This document shows positions 1-6,233 of a DNA stretch of 38,510 nucleotides, piece by piece (within the stretch, counting starts at the first letter, position 1; the number at the start of each line of letters is the position of its first letter). The DNA is from a virus. Both the position numbers and the translations under genes were made by a program. The notes beneath the pieces were generated by a model. That model was not told where the DNA came from, did not search any database, and was given only the letters and a program-made list of their open reading frames with translations. The stretch lies in the IMG/VR virus record IMGVR_UViG_3300037882_001386, positions 1-38,510 of that record. One strand, written 5' to 3'.

Positions 1-99
1 CCTTGTCAACCGCCGCCACATGGAAAGGGCGCTGTTTCTGGCAAAGGCCCCAGAAGCCCTGCAAATGGCCCCACAGCCCGTTCCCCATATCCCGGCTCC
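1..99. repeat. Terminal redundancy identical to 38412-38510
   Basis: The first 99 bases are repeated exactly at the end of the window. Joining position 38411 to position 1 restores one uninterrupted endolysin frame of 585 nt across the seam. The overlap therefore marks a circular or circularly permuted genome of about 38,411 bp. An odd-length overlap like 99 is typical of a k-mer assembler closing a circle, so I do not read it as a biological terminal repeat. Confidence 0.95.
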
Positions 100-190
100 C
101 ATGCAGCCCCGCCCCGTGCAACCCGCCCCTGTGACTCCCGTAGCGGCTCCGAAACGCTCATGGCTGGCCAGACTGCTCGGGTGGGCCTGA
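2..190 (+). CDS. Endolysin, C-terminal part (continues from 38017)
   Basis: This is the 3' part of the lysozyme gene that starts at 38017; the reading frame enters at base 2 and stops with TGA at 188-190. Joined across the genome seam, the protein is 194 aa. The segment finishes the lysozyme fold (GLVNRRHMERALFL) and then adds a Pro/Ala-rich linker (QPRPVQPAPVTPVAAP). It ends in a short basic and hydrophobic tail, RSWLARLLGWA. The tail could help the enzyme contact membrane or cell wall, but that is a guess. The gene is incomplete here only because of where the circle was cut. Confidence 0.93.
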   Translation, partial: LVNRRHMERALFLAKAPEALQMAPQPVPHIPAPMQPRPVQPAPVTPVAAPKRSWLARLLGWA

Positions 191-209
191 AACCTAGAAA
201 GGAAACACC

Positions 210-410
210 ATGCTTCTCGAATTCATTTCCAATGAACCTTACGTGCAACTCGGATTTCTCGCCGGGATTGTGGCCATTTCCGTGGCCGCCTTCGCGCACA
301 ACGGCTCAAAGAAAAGCAAGGAGCTTGAGTTTGCCGACAAGCCAGATGCCCGCGCCCATGAGGCTGATATGTGGCGGGCGAAACAGGGCGCAATCGAACA
401 CAAAAAGTAA
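210..410 (+). CDS. Small membrane protein of the lysis cluster
   Basis: The product is 66 aa. It has one hydrophobic segment at about residues 12-29 (LGFLAGIVAISVAAFA) and then a charged, probably cytoplasmic tail that ends in Lys-Lys. An AGGAAA ribosome site lies just before the ATG. It sits 19 bp after the endolysin, among other one-helix proteins, which fits an accessory lysis role such as pinholin or antiholin. I do not recognise the family. The position supports a lysis link, but which protein of the cluster is the true holin cannot be settled by reading. Confidence 0.75.
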   Translation: MLLEFISNEPYVQLGFLAGIVAISVAAFAHNGSKKSKELEFADKPDARAHEADMWRAKQGAIEHKK

Positions 411-446
411 CGTGCCTAGATTTTAACAACCTGAAAGGACACTACC

Positions 447-629
447 ATGACTGCATTTTTTCTTGCCCGCCTCAAAGCCTTTTTTGGCCTCGCCGCTGTT
501 GGCGTTGCAACCGCCGTGCTGAAAGCCGTTGAAGGCGCGGTCGGCTTCGACATTCCGCTCGAATACGAAACCGCCATCATCGCGGTGATCACGGGCTGGA
601 CCGTGAACTACATGCCAAACGTGAAGTAA
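447..629 (+). CDS. Small hydrophobic protein, holin candidate
   Basis: The product is 60 aa and almost entirely hydrophobic. It has two apolar stretches, about residues 10-28 (AFFGLAAVGVATAVLKAVEG) and 42-55 (AIIAVITGWTVNYM), separated by a short acidic segment. The start has a GAAAGGAC ribosome site. Size, two hydrophobic segments and a place just after the endolysin make it a good class II-like holin candidate. The family is not recognised, and the proteins at 37057-37326 and 210-410 compete for the role. Confidence 0.78.
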   Translation: MTAFFLARLKAFFGLAAVGVATAVLKAVEGAVGFDIPLEYETAIIAVITGWTVNYMPNVK

Positions 630-630
630 A

Positions 631-849
631 ATGCTCGGCACCTTTCTTGGTTTCGCCGCCAAGCTCCTTGCTGCCATCTTCAAGGACTGGCGGCGCGATC
701 AGTCATTGAAGGAGCTTGGCGCAAGCCGGGAACGGGAACGGCAGGGCGATGCCACGATTGAAGTCTTGGCCCGCAATGCGGAAGGCGTCCAGGAAGCGGA
801 TGACATGACCGAAGAAGAGCGGCGGAGGCGTTTGACCGATGGCAGTTAA
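631..849 (+). CDS. Spanin-like inner membrane protein (putative)
   Basis: The product is 72 aa. An N-terminal hydrophobic anchor (residues 1-17, MLGTFLGFAAKLLAAIF) is followed by a very charged helical region (SLKELGASRERERQGD and TEEERRRRLTDGS). This layout, a signal anchor plus a charged helix, is that of inner-membrane spanins (Rz type), although the helix is short. It starts one base after the previous stop, and the next gene begins inside its 3' end (11-bp overlap), an arrangement often seen for Rz/Rz1 pairs. The assignment is by architecture only. Confidence 0.65.
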   Translation: MLGTFLGFAAKLLAAIFKDWRRDQSLKELGASRERERQGDATIEVLARNAEGVQEADDMTEEERRRRLTDGS

Positions 850-1048
850 GGAATTCTGTTTCGGCATCCTGATCATGTACTGCCCACCGGGAAAGCCGCC
901 CGCCAAGCCTGATCCGCAAGTCATTGTGTGCAATGCGGTCGAGCCTGCGCCAAAACTCACGGGCAAGGAATATGACGCCATGCCTGAAAAGGTGCTGAAG
1001 TACATCAACCGGCACGACAGCAAGCGAAGAAAGAACAACTGCAAATGA
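839..1048 (+). CDS. Small Cys-containing protein, possible outer spanin
   Basis: The product is 69 aa and overlaps the preceding spanin-like gene by 11 bp in another frame. A short hydrophobic start with a Cys (FGILIMYC) is followed by a Pro-rich run (PPGKPPAKPDP) and a basic C-terminus ending in Cys-Lys. Proline-rich, embedded or overlapping partners are typical of Rz1-type outer spanins. However, the lipobox is poor because Tyr precedes the Cys, so lipidation is doubtful. It could instead belong to the small conserved proteins found after spanins in alphaproteobacterial phages. Coding is likely; the role is tentative. Confidence 0.6.
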   Translation: MAVKEFCFGILIMYCPPGKPPAKPDPQVIVCNAVEPAPKLTGKEYDAMPEKVLKYINRHDSKRRKNNCK

Positions 1049-1161
1049 AACGCCGCTTCTACTACGCTCACCGGGACAGCATTACAGGCCATTTCTGTTC
1101 ACGCGCCTATGCTGAGAGGAACCCGAAAACCACGCAGCGGTGCCGGATTTATTACACCTGA
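1045..1161 (+). CDS. Tiny conserved-looking phage protein (38 aa)
   Basis: ATG at 1045 overlaps the previous stop as ATGA, and the frame runs 38 codons to TGA at 1159-1161. The sequence MKRRFYYAHRDSITGHFCSR followed by AYAERNPKTTQ matches the style of a small family seen across prophages (RD..TG.F....YA..NP.TT). No function is known for that family. It is the last gene of the rightward late operon, just ahead of the terminator. Confidence 0.65.
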   Translation: MKRRFYYAHRDSITGHFCSRAYAERNPKTTQRCRIYYT

Positions 1162-1163
1162 AT

Positions 1164-1186
1164 TCCGCGCCACGGCGGAACCGTGG
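1164..1186 (+). repeat. Two mutually exclusive short hairpins
   Basis: TTCCGC pairs with GCGGAA, and CCACGG pairs with CCGTGG a few bases later. The two stems share bases, so only one can form at a time. They lie just after the last late gene and before the terminator. The element may only add stability to the mRNA end. It is short and could be chance. Confidence 0.3.
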
Positions 1187-1268
1187 TAGTATGTTTCGTT
1201 GCCGGAGTTCACGCCAAGCCCAGCAAGGCTGATTTTGAAACTTGATCTATTGATGTCCCCACATCACA

Positions 1269-1302
1269 GGCCGTTCCTCAGAAATGGGGAGCGGCTTTTT
1301 TG
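1269..1302 (+). terminator. Rho-independent terminator of the late operon
   Basis: GCCGTTCC and GGAGCGGC form an 8-bp stem with one G-T pair, followed directly by six to seven T. It lies 108 bp after the last rightward gene and before the convergent end of the leftward operon. The reverse strand lacks a U tract on the proper side, so it should act only on rightward transcripts. Confidence 0.85.
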
Positions 1303-1356
1303 TTGGAAACAATCCGACATTTTGTATTGATGTATCCTACTATCCGACATATGCGT

Positions 1357-2079
1357 TTACGCCGCTCGCGGAAATTGACGCAAAAGCAAGTGGTCTGGAA
1401 TTGGCTTCTTGTCCGTCATCTGCTTCATAAAAAACGCCACACCCAAATCTTCACATTGTTCTTTCAGGTCTTCCGCCCACAACGGGTCCATGTAGCGCGT
1501 TTCCTTACCGGATTCGCCGCCGCAAATAATCCAATTTGGTGCCTCAAAGTTTTCAAGGCGCAACGACCCTATTGCTGGCTCATAGCTTATGAACCGAACC
1601 CGAGCAGGGACGGACTTGAGAACAGGCCATCTCCGGTCATAGTTCTTTTGATCTTCGCAAGTCGCGCCAAGCCATACGTTGTCATACCCGTTTCCCCAGT
1701 CTGTTGGCAGCATCTTGCGAATGTTCTCCGGTCGCTTGGTGAGCAGCAGCCAATCAAGTTCTGGCGTCTGCTCAATGAGGGCGAATAGGTCTGCCCGCCA
1801 TTCCCGTGGCACCTGATTGTCAAACACATCGGCCAATGAAGCGCAGAAAACCCGTGGCCGAGTCTCGTTCGCTTGCCTTGCCCAACGCAGAGGAAGTTTC
1901 CAATTGGCTTCTGAGGTGCGCTTGCGTTCGCCGTGCGGACCCCATGTCACCTTGCCATAGCGGGTGTCCATCAAAGCTTCCGCGTAGCAATGATCACAGC
2001 CTGGAGAAACTTTCTGACAGCCAATCCAAGGGTTGAAAGTGTGGGTTGTCCATTCAATTTTACTGTTCTCAGCCATCAT
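1357..2079 (-). CDS. Phage Gp37/Gp68 family protein (DUF5131), radical-SAM-like
   Basis: The product is 240 aa with the family hallmark N-terminus (KIEWTTHTFNPWIGC) and cysteines C21, C28 and C31 spaced as in a radical-SAM-type iron-sulfur site (CX6CX2C). Later blocks (WLLLTKRPENI, ISYEPAIGSL, WIICGGESG) also match the DUF5131/Gp37-Gp68 family, which is common in phages but has no settled substrate. It is the last gene of the leftward operon. ATG-ATG gives two possible starts (2079 or 2076), both downstream of AGGA. Family assignment is firm; the reaction is unknown. Confidence 0.9.
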   Translation of the reverse strand: MMAENSKIEWTTHTFNPWIGCQKVSPGCDHCYAEALMDTRYGKVTWGPHGERKRTSEANWKLPLRWARQANETRPRVFCASLADVFDNQVPREWRADLFALIEQTPELDWLLLTKRPENIRKMLPTDWGNGYDNVWLGATCEDQKNYDRRWPVLKSVPARVRFISYEPAIGSLRLENFEAPNWIICGGESGKETRYMDPLWAEDLKEQCEDLGVAFFMKQMTDKKPIPDHLLLRQFPRAA

Positions 2080-2135
2080 TATTTCCTAGCACATAAAATG
2101 AATTTAGTGTAGTGTTTTAGCATGTTTTACGCGCC

Positions 2136-2387
2136 TCACTCTCCTTCTTTCATCTGTATTGGCGAGAGGGCGGCAGCACGGCGGAGGTCGCCCAAGGTGA
2201 TTGGCGCTGTTTCCCAACTTGGGAGTGGACGGCAGCCGAGTGCCAAGTCGTCTCTTTGAAAATCAGGCCAGAGTCGGGCTTCGTTTGCAAACGGCTTCAA
2301 TGCCCCTTCAAGCTCTGCAACCCGTTCTCTCAAATCTGCAATTGTCTGTATATCGCTCAACGTCTGGCCTTGTTCTGTGCTGGTCAT
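2136..2387 (-). CDS. Small early protein, coiled-coil N-terminus
   Basis: The product is 83 aa when started at 2387, where ATG overlaps the upstream stop (ATGA); the frame is open further upstream. The sequence has a short predicted coiled coil (IADLRERVAELEGALKPFA, about residues 13-31) followed by a region ending in TLGDLRRAAALS. Similar short early proteins with 'RI.ELE.AL..FA' segments are frequent in phages of Proteobacteria and have no known role. It is translationally coupled within a chain of small genes. Confidence 0.7.
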   Translation of the reverse strand: MTSTEQGQTLSDIQTIADLRERVAELEGALKPFANEARLWPDFQRDDLALGCRPLPSWETAPITLGDLRRAAALSPIQMKEGE

Positions 2388-2623
2388 GACTTTGCCTTTT
2401 TGATGGTGGAGAATGAAAAGTCGCCGCGCCAAAATTCACAACTTCCAAGGTCCATGTTCCCCGCGCCATTTTCAGATAGCGCCATGTGTTTGCCATCCGT
2501 CACCAGGCCCCGATCCCTCATGCTTGCCTCTGCTGCCGTAAACGCTTCCTTCATTTTTTCGGCATCCCAATGGTTAAAAGCTATGAGAGCCGCTTCAATT
2601 GCTTGTGCATCAAATAGGCTCAT
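2384..2623 (-). CDS. Hypothetical early protein (79 aa)
   Basis: The product is 79 aa, acidic at the N-terminus (MSLFDAQAIEAALIAFNHWD), with no domain I recognise. Both its start and its stop overlap neighbours by ATGA, so it belongs to one translation-coupled string with the genes at 2136-2387 and 2620-2763. It is likely coding because of this tight packing. Function unknown. Confidence 0.65.
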   Translation of the reverse strand: MSLFDAQAIEAALIAFNHWDAEKMKEAFTAAEASMRDRGLVTDGKHMALSENGAGNMDLGSCEFWRGDFSFSTIKKAKS

Positions 2624-2763
2624 GGCTTATTTGTCGCTGTTGAAAGCGCCTTCTTGAGTTTCAGAATGTCGTAGTAAGTGCCGTAAGCTCCATTTGACCG
2701 GGCAATGTTGGCGGCGCTCTGAATGGCTTTGTTCCACGCCTCTTCAACATCCTTGGTTGTCAT
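2620..2763 (-). CDS. Small early protein (47 aa)
   Basis: The frame is open from 2868, but ATG at 2763 overlaps the stop of the upstream gene (ATGA) and gives a 47-aa product beginning MTTKDVEEAWNKAIQSAANI. It is mostly helical, with no cysteines or membrane segment. The short form is preferred because the long form would overlap the nuclease-like gene by over 100 bp. Function unknown. Confidence 0.6.
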   Translation of the reverse strand: MTTKDVEEAWNKAIQSAANIARSNGAYGTYYDILKLKKALSTATNKP

Positions 2764-3251
2764 GGCGTCTCTCCACTCGCGGCGGCAATGGCTGCGCGGT
2801 ACATCGAAGGCTCGCAGCCCCATCGTCCCAATATCAGGCGCATGGTAAACGCTTCCGAGAATTGCCAATCGCGGTTGTGGCGCGGGCGCTTGATGAGCGT
2901 GAACGAATTGTATTTGTAGGGAGCATCGGGGGCGAAGTACATAAGCCCCGCGTCCTTCGGAACCTCTGATTTTTCCACCAGACCGGGCGGGGTTACGAAG
3001 AAAACCCCACTACAAAAGGGTTGGTATTTGGTCCACTTTTCGGCCCGTACATCGGCGAAGAAGTCCCCGCGAGAAACCTTAATCTCGTGAACCTGTGGCG
3101 AGCATTTTTTCAGGTGAAGGCACTTTTTCATCGAAAACACATCGGGCCGTCCGGTCCCCCAAATGTCCATCCGCATATTGGTCCAAGTCATGCGACCATA
3201 GCAGGCCCGGAGCCATGCCTCGCAAGCGTCAGCTAATTCGTCGTGTTTCAT
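2760..3251 (-). CDS. PD-(D/E)XK nuclease-like protein
   Basis: The product is 163 aa. The motif GRPDVF (Asp37) is followed by HEIKVSRGDFF (Glu56, Lys58). This PD...ExK spacing is typical of the PD-(D/E)XK nuclease fold, as in MmcB-like and VRR-NUC-like proteins. Later FFVTPPGLV and AGLMYF fit the core strands of that fold. It probably cuts or binds DNA during recombination or attack on host DNA, but the substrate is not inferable. Flanking genes are coupled by ATGA overlaps. Confidence 0.7.
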   Translation of the reverse strand: MKHDELADACEAWLRACYGRMTWTNMRMDIWGTGRPDVFSMKKCLHLKKCSPQVHEIKVSRGDFFADVRAEKWTKYQPFCSGVFFVTPPGLVEKSEVPKDAGLMYFAPDAPYKYNSFTLIKRPRHNRDWQFSEAFTMRLILGRWGCEPSMYRAAIAAASGETP

Positions 3252-3889
3252 TTCTCCACCACACCTTCACTCAATGGCTGGCGTTCGTAGCCAAGGCCAA
3301 TTGCTGGCTGCTCAGTTGGAATTTCTTCACTCAATTGCTGGGGAGCTACGGCGACTTTCTTGAAATGTCCCGGTGAAAACATTGTGCGCTCAAGTCCGTG
3401 AATAGTTACGGACGGGCCTTCTTCATGCCAATGCTCGACGGTGTATTGGCGTCCTTTAACAAGCCCGAAGCTACCAAAGTCGTCATCCTGCACTTCAACA
3501 ATGTCGCCTTTCTTGAAAGCGGGCGCTGGAGCTACGGCGGCAAGTTCGCGGATGGCTTCAAGGGCGGAGATGACAGTGGTAAGTTGCTTTGCTGGAATTG
3601 CGTAGTTTTTGAGTCCCGAGAATTTCAATTTGCACAGTTTGGGTATCAACGCCACTCCCGCTTCCAGAACAGCCCTGCGCTCCACAGCGGTGGGGTTGGA
3701 GAGGGCGGCTCCTTTGCGGGCGAGGGCTATGAGCGACAGAACGACGGCTGGCCATGTGGCATCTTGAAATTCCCGCCAAGTGTTGTCAGCCTTAACTTCA
3801 CCAGCAACGGTAGGGTTTTTAATCTGAACCTGTAGCGTTTTTATGGCGGCGTTCGCCAATCGCTCTAATTCGTTCAAGTCAATATCCAT
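3248..3889 (-). CDS. Hypothetical protein with SH3/KOW-like segment
   Basis: The product is 213 aa. The N-terminal half is helical (LERLANAAIKTLQVQ; AVVLSLIALARKGAALS). From about residue 125 a beta-rich stretch appears (FKKGDIVEVQDDDFGSFGLV then GRQYTVEHWH) that resembles an SH3/KOW-type barrel. The C-terminus is low-complexity and rich in Glu, Pro and Gln. A GGAAGGGAAA ribosome site precedes the ATG. I do not recognise the family and assign no function. Confidence 0.65.
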   Translation of the reverse strand: MDIDLNELERLANAAIKTLQVQIKNPTVAGEVKADNTWREFQDATWPAVVLSLIALARKGAALSNPTAVERRAVLEAGVALIPKLCKLKFSGLKNYAIPAKQLTTVISALEAIRELAAVAPAPAFKKGDIVEVQDDDFGSFGLVKGRQYTVEHWHEEGPSVTIHGLERTMFSPGHFKKVAVAPQQLSEEIPTEQPAIGLGYERQPLSEGVVEK

Positions 3890-3891
3890 TG

Positions 3892-4128
3892 CTATTTCCC
3901 TTCCTTCAAATCAGTCCCGGCAAGTGGGGGTGTGGGGTAGTGGCCTACGCCGCCGCAGTCGTGGCATGTGTCTTGAATTTGCCCCTCAACAGGATTGTTG
4001 CAACACTCACCCGATGGACGAGGGTTGTCGCAACAGACAGCGATTGACTTTGCTATCCATCCGCCGCCATCGCACGTTTCACACTTCACGTCGCCAATAA
4101 GCTCAAGAGTGGTCATGGGGTGGGTCAT
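3892..4128 (-). CDS. Zinc-motif protein with DnaJ-like CxxCxG repeats
   Basis: The product is 78 aa when started at 4128, where ATG overlaps the upstream stop. It carries CETCDGGGW near residue 17 and CHDCGGVG near residue 56, plus a CCDNP...CCNNP segment between them. Paired CxxCxGxG-type knuckles of this kind bind zinc in DnaJ. A stand-alone version in phage may be a small metal-binding adaptor. It follows the Dcm-like gene directly. Zinc binding is inferred from the motif only. Confidence 0.65.
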   Translation of the reverse strand: MTHPMTTLELIGDVKCETCDGGGWIAKSIAVCCDNPRPSGECCNNPVEGQIQDTCHDCGGVGHYPTPPLAGTDLKEGK

Positions 4129-4700
4129 GCTGCCTGTTCCTTTCTTATGTCTCCGCCCCATTGAAGGGCCATGGCCTTGGCAATGCCTTCATAGGTCCGG
4201 GAACGATTCTTCCACCTGTCAGGTCCGGGCGGTTCCCGGTGAACGCGGGCAACCCGGCCCTCGACAATGTTGGTAGGCTCCAGCTTTGGCAGTCCCTTGA
4301 GCCAGAGGCACGTTGCCTTGGTTTCGCCGTTGCCGAATTGCCAAGGCTGGATGATTTGATCGGGCTTGGCAATGCGACTTGAAATAACCCCTATAGGATT
4401 TTCAATGCAGATGCGCGGGATGGGTGCGCCCATCAAATTTTCAACAAAATTCAGGGCTAACTTTTGTTCTAGTATTCTGTCCTTGAACCATCGTGCACCG
4501 CTTACCGCAAGATAGGTGCAAGGCGGATGCGCTATCATTAAGTCCCAATTTCTGTCTAAAAAATCCAGACAGTTTCCGCGCAAGTGTTGTATCCAGTCAT
4601 CTTCCGCTTCGAGGAGATCACAACTCCAGGCGTCATGCCCCAAGGCGCGGAAAGCCCGCCTCACAACCCCTGAAAATTCACACGCGATCAAGACACGCAT
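4125..4700 (-). CDS. DNA cytosine methyltransferase-like protein
   Basis: The product is 191 aa. It begins with a strand and glycine turn (RVLIACEFSGVVRRAF) where SAM-binding motif I lies. It has HPPCTY (Pro59-Pro60-Cys61), matching the catalytic Pro-Cys of C5-cytosine methyltransferases, and CIENPIG (Glu100) in place of the ENV motif. It is shorter than classical Dcm enzymes and lacks an obvious target-recognition domain. It may modify phage DNA against restriction or be a diverged relative. A strong GGGGGAGG ribosome site precedes the ATG. It lies downstream of attP, so it would be cut off from PL in an integrated prophage. Confidence 0.75.
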   Translation of the reverse strand: MRVLIACEFSGVVRRAFRALGHDAWSCDLLEAEDDWIQHLRGNCLDFLDRNWDLMIAHPPCTYLAVSGARWFKDRILEQKLALNFVENLMGAPIPRICIENPIGVISSRIAKPDQIIQPWQFGNGETKATCLWLKGLPKLEPTNIVEGRVARVHREPPGPDRWKNRSRTYEGIAKAMALQWGGDIRKEQAA

Positions 4701-4801
4701 GGCGCACCTCCCCCGGTTCCCCGTGATGCGTGAGGATGTGTGATGGGACGCCTCGTGAACAAACTTCCCGTGAATTCCCCACCGGCACCCGCCGAATGAT
4801 G

Positions 4802-4835
4802 CCTATTCCTGCCGTTTCTTGCCGAATAGGTTTTT
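4802..4835 (+). repeat. 7-bp inverted repeat followed by T tract
   Basis: CCTATTC (4802-4808) pairs with GAATAGG (4824-4830) and is followed by five T. On the plus strand it resembles a weak terminator. No rightward gene lies upstream in the circular form, so it may instead insulate the prophage end or be an arm-type or regulatory site of attP. Confidence 0.4.
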
Positions 4836-4882
4836 AGGGGTTGCGGGGCATGTATTGATTCTGTAAGGGAATTTCCCACAGC

Positions 4883-4922
4883 GCTGCTGTAGCTCAGTGG
4901 TAGAGCACTCCATTGGTAATGG
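4883..4922 (+). other. attP: attP core candidate: 5' half of tRNA-Thr(GGT)
   Basis: Bases 4883-4922 read as the acceptor strand (GCTGCTG), a complete D arm (GCTC...GAGC), and the anticodon arm CTCCA-TTGGTAA-TGG of a bacterial tRNA-Thr with anticodon GGT. Identity to a tRNA stops after three bases of the 3' anticodon stem, so no full tRNA is encoded. A partial tRNA next to a tyrosine integrase is the standard sign of an attachment site in that host tRNA gene. Here the carried part is the 5' half rather than the more common 3' end. Confidence 0.75.
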
Positions 4923-5027
4923 CGCGGATTGGGCAAATCAAAACCCTCATAAAACCCTTTATTTACTAGCATATTTTGCATTTCATTGCACCTGTTAAAT
5001 TCATCAGTTCCCGTCTTTTTACCCACG

Positions 5028-6008
5028 TCACCAGCCCATTGCCTTGATGCTCGGAGCCATATGCTCCACGTTCACATGGGCGTAGCGCATGACCATTTCT
5101 ATGCTCGCCCAGCCGCCCAACCCTTGGAGCCCAGGTACGTCTCTATTGGCCGCGTAATGCCATGTAGCCCATGTATGGCGGCAATCGTGCGGGGTGAAAT
5201 TTTTGATCTTTGCACGGCGGCAAGCTCCATTGAATCCGGTCTTGATTTGCCCGCCGCAATCCTCAACATACTTGTACGGCTTGCCGCGATTGGTAAGAAA
5301 CACGGGGCCAACCCGATGCTTGATACCCGAAAGCGCGTCATAGGTTCTTTCGCTCAACGAAACGCCACGGCTTTTGTAGTTTTTTGTTTCCTCAAAATTG
5401 ACCTGTTTCAGTTTGTGGTCAATCTGTGACCACTGAAGGTAAAGCGCCTCTGAAACCCTTGCCCCGGTTCCAAACATGAAAATCAGCAATGGCCTCAGAT
5501 GCGGAGCCGCTTCGCTCACAAGCGCTTCTGCTTCTGACACCGTAAGATAGCGCACCCGATTGTTATTGTAACGCGGGCGCTCAAGCACAATGAAATTGCA
5601 CCAGTCGCGCTTGGCCCCATGGCGCAGCACGGCGCTCACGGGGGAATATACTTGCCGATCACGGGTTGATGGTTTGGCTGTTGGATAGATCGCCTTTGCG
5701 GCGGCGTCTATATCGGCCTGTCCGATAGAATTGACAGTGCGCCTTTTCCCGAAGTGCTTAATGATGGGAGCAAGGAATCTCGCTTCGCCGCCATTTTCCA
5801 TGAATGAAACAGCAGCTTCCACAAATGTCACCGTTGCCCGTTCGCCAAATATACTACGGTTGAGGAGCCGCTGTTCTTCCTTGATGCGGAGCGCTTCTGC
5901 CGCTTCCCGGTTGTCAGTTTTTGTGCTCTTGTCCACAGCGATTCCTCGGACAGACCCCCGGAGATACCAGGCTCTTGAACCTTTGCGCTTGACAACTTGG
6001 AGGGGCAT
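5028..6008 (-). CDS. int: Tyrosine-family site-specific integrase
   Basis: The product is 326 aa, full length for the family. The catalytic domain shows Arg184 in FGTGARVSEAL, a candidate lysine at 209-212 (TKNYKSR), His274-x-x-Arg277 in PHDCRHTW, Trp300 in GGW and Tyr309 in MRYAHV. The N-terminal third is a DNA-binding SAM-like region. It would recombine attP with a host tRNA-Thr gene and, with excisionase, reverse this. Its start lies inside the excisionase-like gene (181-bp overlap) and has a weak ribosome site, so translation may depend on coupling. Confidence 0.95.
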   Translation of the reverse strand: MPLQVVKRKGSRAWYLRGSVRGIAVDKSTKTDNREAAEALRIKEEQRLLNRSIFGERATVTFVEAAVSFMENGGEARFLAPIIKHFGKRRTVNSIGQADIDAAAKAIYPTAKPSTRDRQVYSPVSAVLRHGAKRDWCNFIVLERPRYNNNRVRYLTVSEAEALVSEAAPHLRPLLIFMFGTGARVSEALYLQWSQIDHKLKQVNFEETKNYKSRGVSLSERTYDALSGIKHRVGPVFLTNRGKPYKYVEDCGGQIKTGFNGACRRAKIKNFTPHDCRHTWATWHYAANRDVPGLQGLGGWASIEMVMRYAHVNVEHMAPSIKAMGW

Positions 6009-6175
6009 TGGATGGCCTCACATATCTTGTTTATGTCGGACTGGCTGAAAAGCTTCCGGCGCTTTCCAGCCACCTTGTAGAAGGCATGGACTTTTATCAA
6101 GTCTTGCAGAGTGCGCCGGGAAATGTGTAGTGTTTCGGCGGCTCCGTCCATTGTGAGAAGCTTTTCCAAGCTCAT
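5828..6175 (-). CDS. xis: Excisionase-like helix-turn-helix protein
   Basis: The product is 115 aa. Residues 1-55 form a MerR/excisionase-type winged HTH (MDGAAETLHISRRTLQDLI and GKRRKLFSQSDINKICEAI). The rest is polar, low in structure, and overlaps the integrase start in another frame. A GGGGAG ribosome site supports the ATG at 6175. Its place directly upstream of the integrase suggests a recombination directionality factor. A general transcription regulator is the alternative. Confidence 0.75.
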   Translation of the reverse strand: MSLEKLLTMDGAAETLHISRRTLQDLIKVHAFYKVAGKRRKLFSQSDINKICEAIQCPSKLSSAKVQEPGISGGLSEESLWTRAQKLTTGKRQKRSASRKNSGSSTVVYLANGQR

Positions 6176-6233
6176 CTCTGGCTCCCCTTCATTGGTTCAG
6201 CAGGAACACGGTTTCGATCTGATTTCGCCACGG

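Larger units (their letters stand above)
4701..5027. other. attP region, non-coding between integrase and methyltransferase
   Basis: This 327-bp stretch has no convincing gene. It holds the tRNA-Thr 5' half (4883-4922), an inverted repeat (4802-4830) and short repeats such as GCCGAAT and GTGATG that could be integrase arm sites. It adjoins the 3' end of the integrase gene, the usual place for attP. Confidence 0.7.

Noticed and set aside
1-99. Biological terminal direct repeat as in T7-like phages
   Set aside because: The repeat cuts a single gene, and joining restores it exactly; an assembler overlap on a circular genome explains it.
1269-1302. Bidirectional terminator for both converging operons
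   Set aside because: The reverse strand has no U tract after the stem, so only rightward termination is supported.
4883-4922. Functional tRNA-Thr gene
   Set aside because: No T arm or 3' acceptor strand follows; only the 5' half is present.
4688-5026. Leftward 112-codon frame across attP
   Set aside because: It runs through the tRNA fragment and inverted repeat, with no recognisable protein content.
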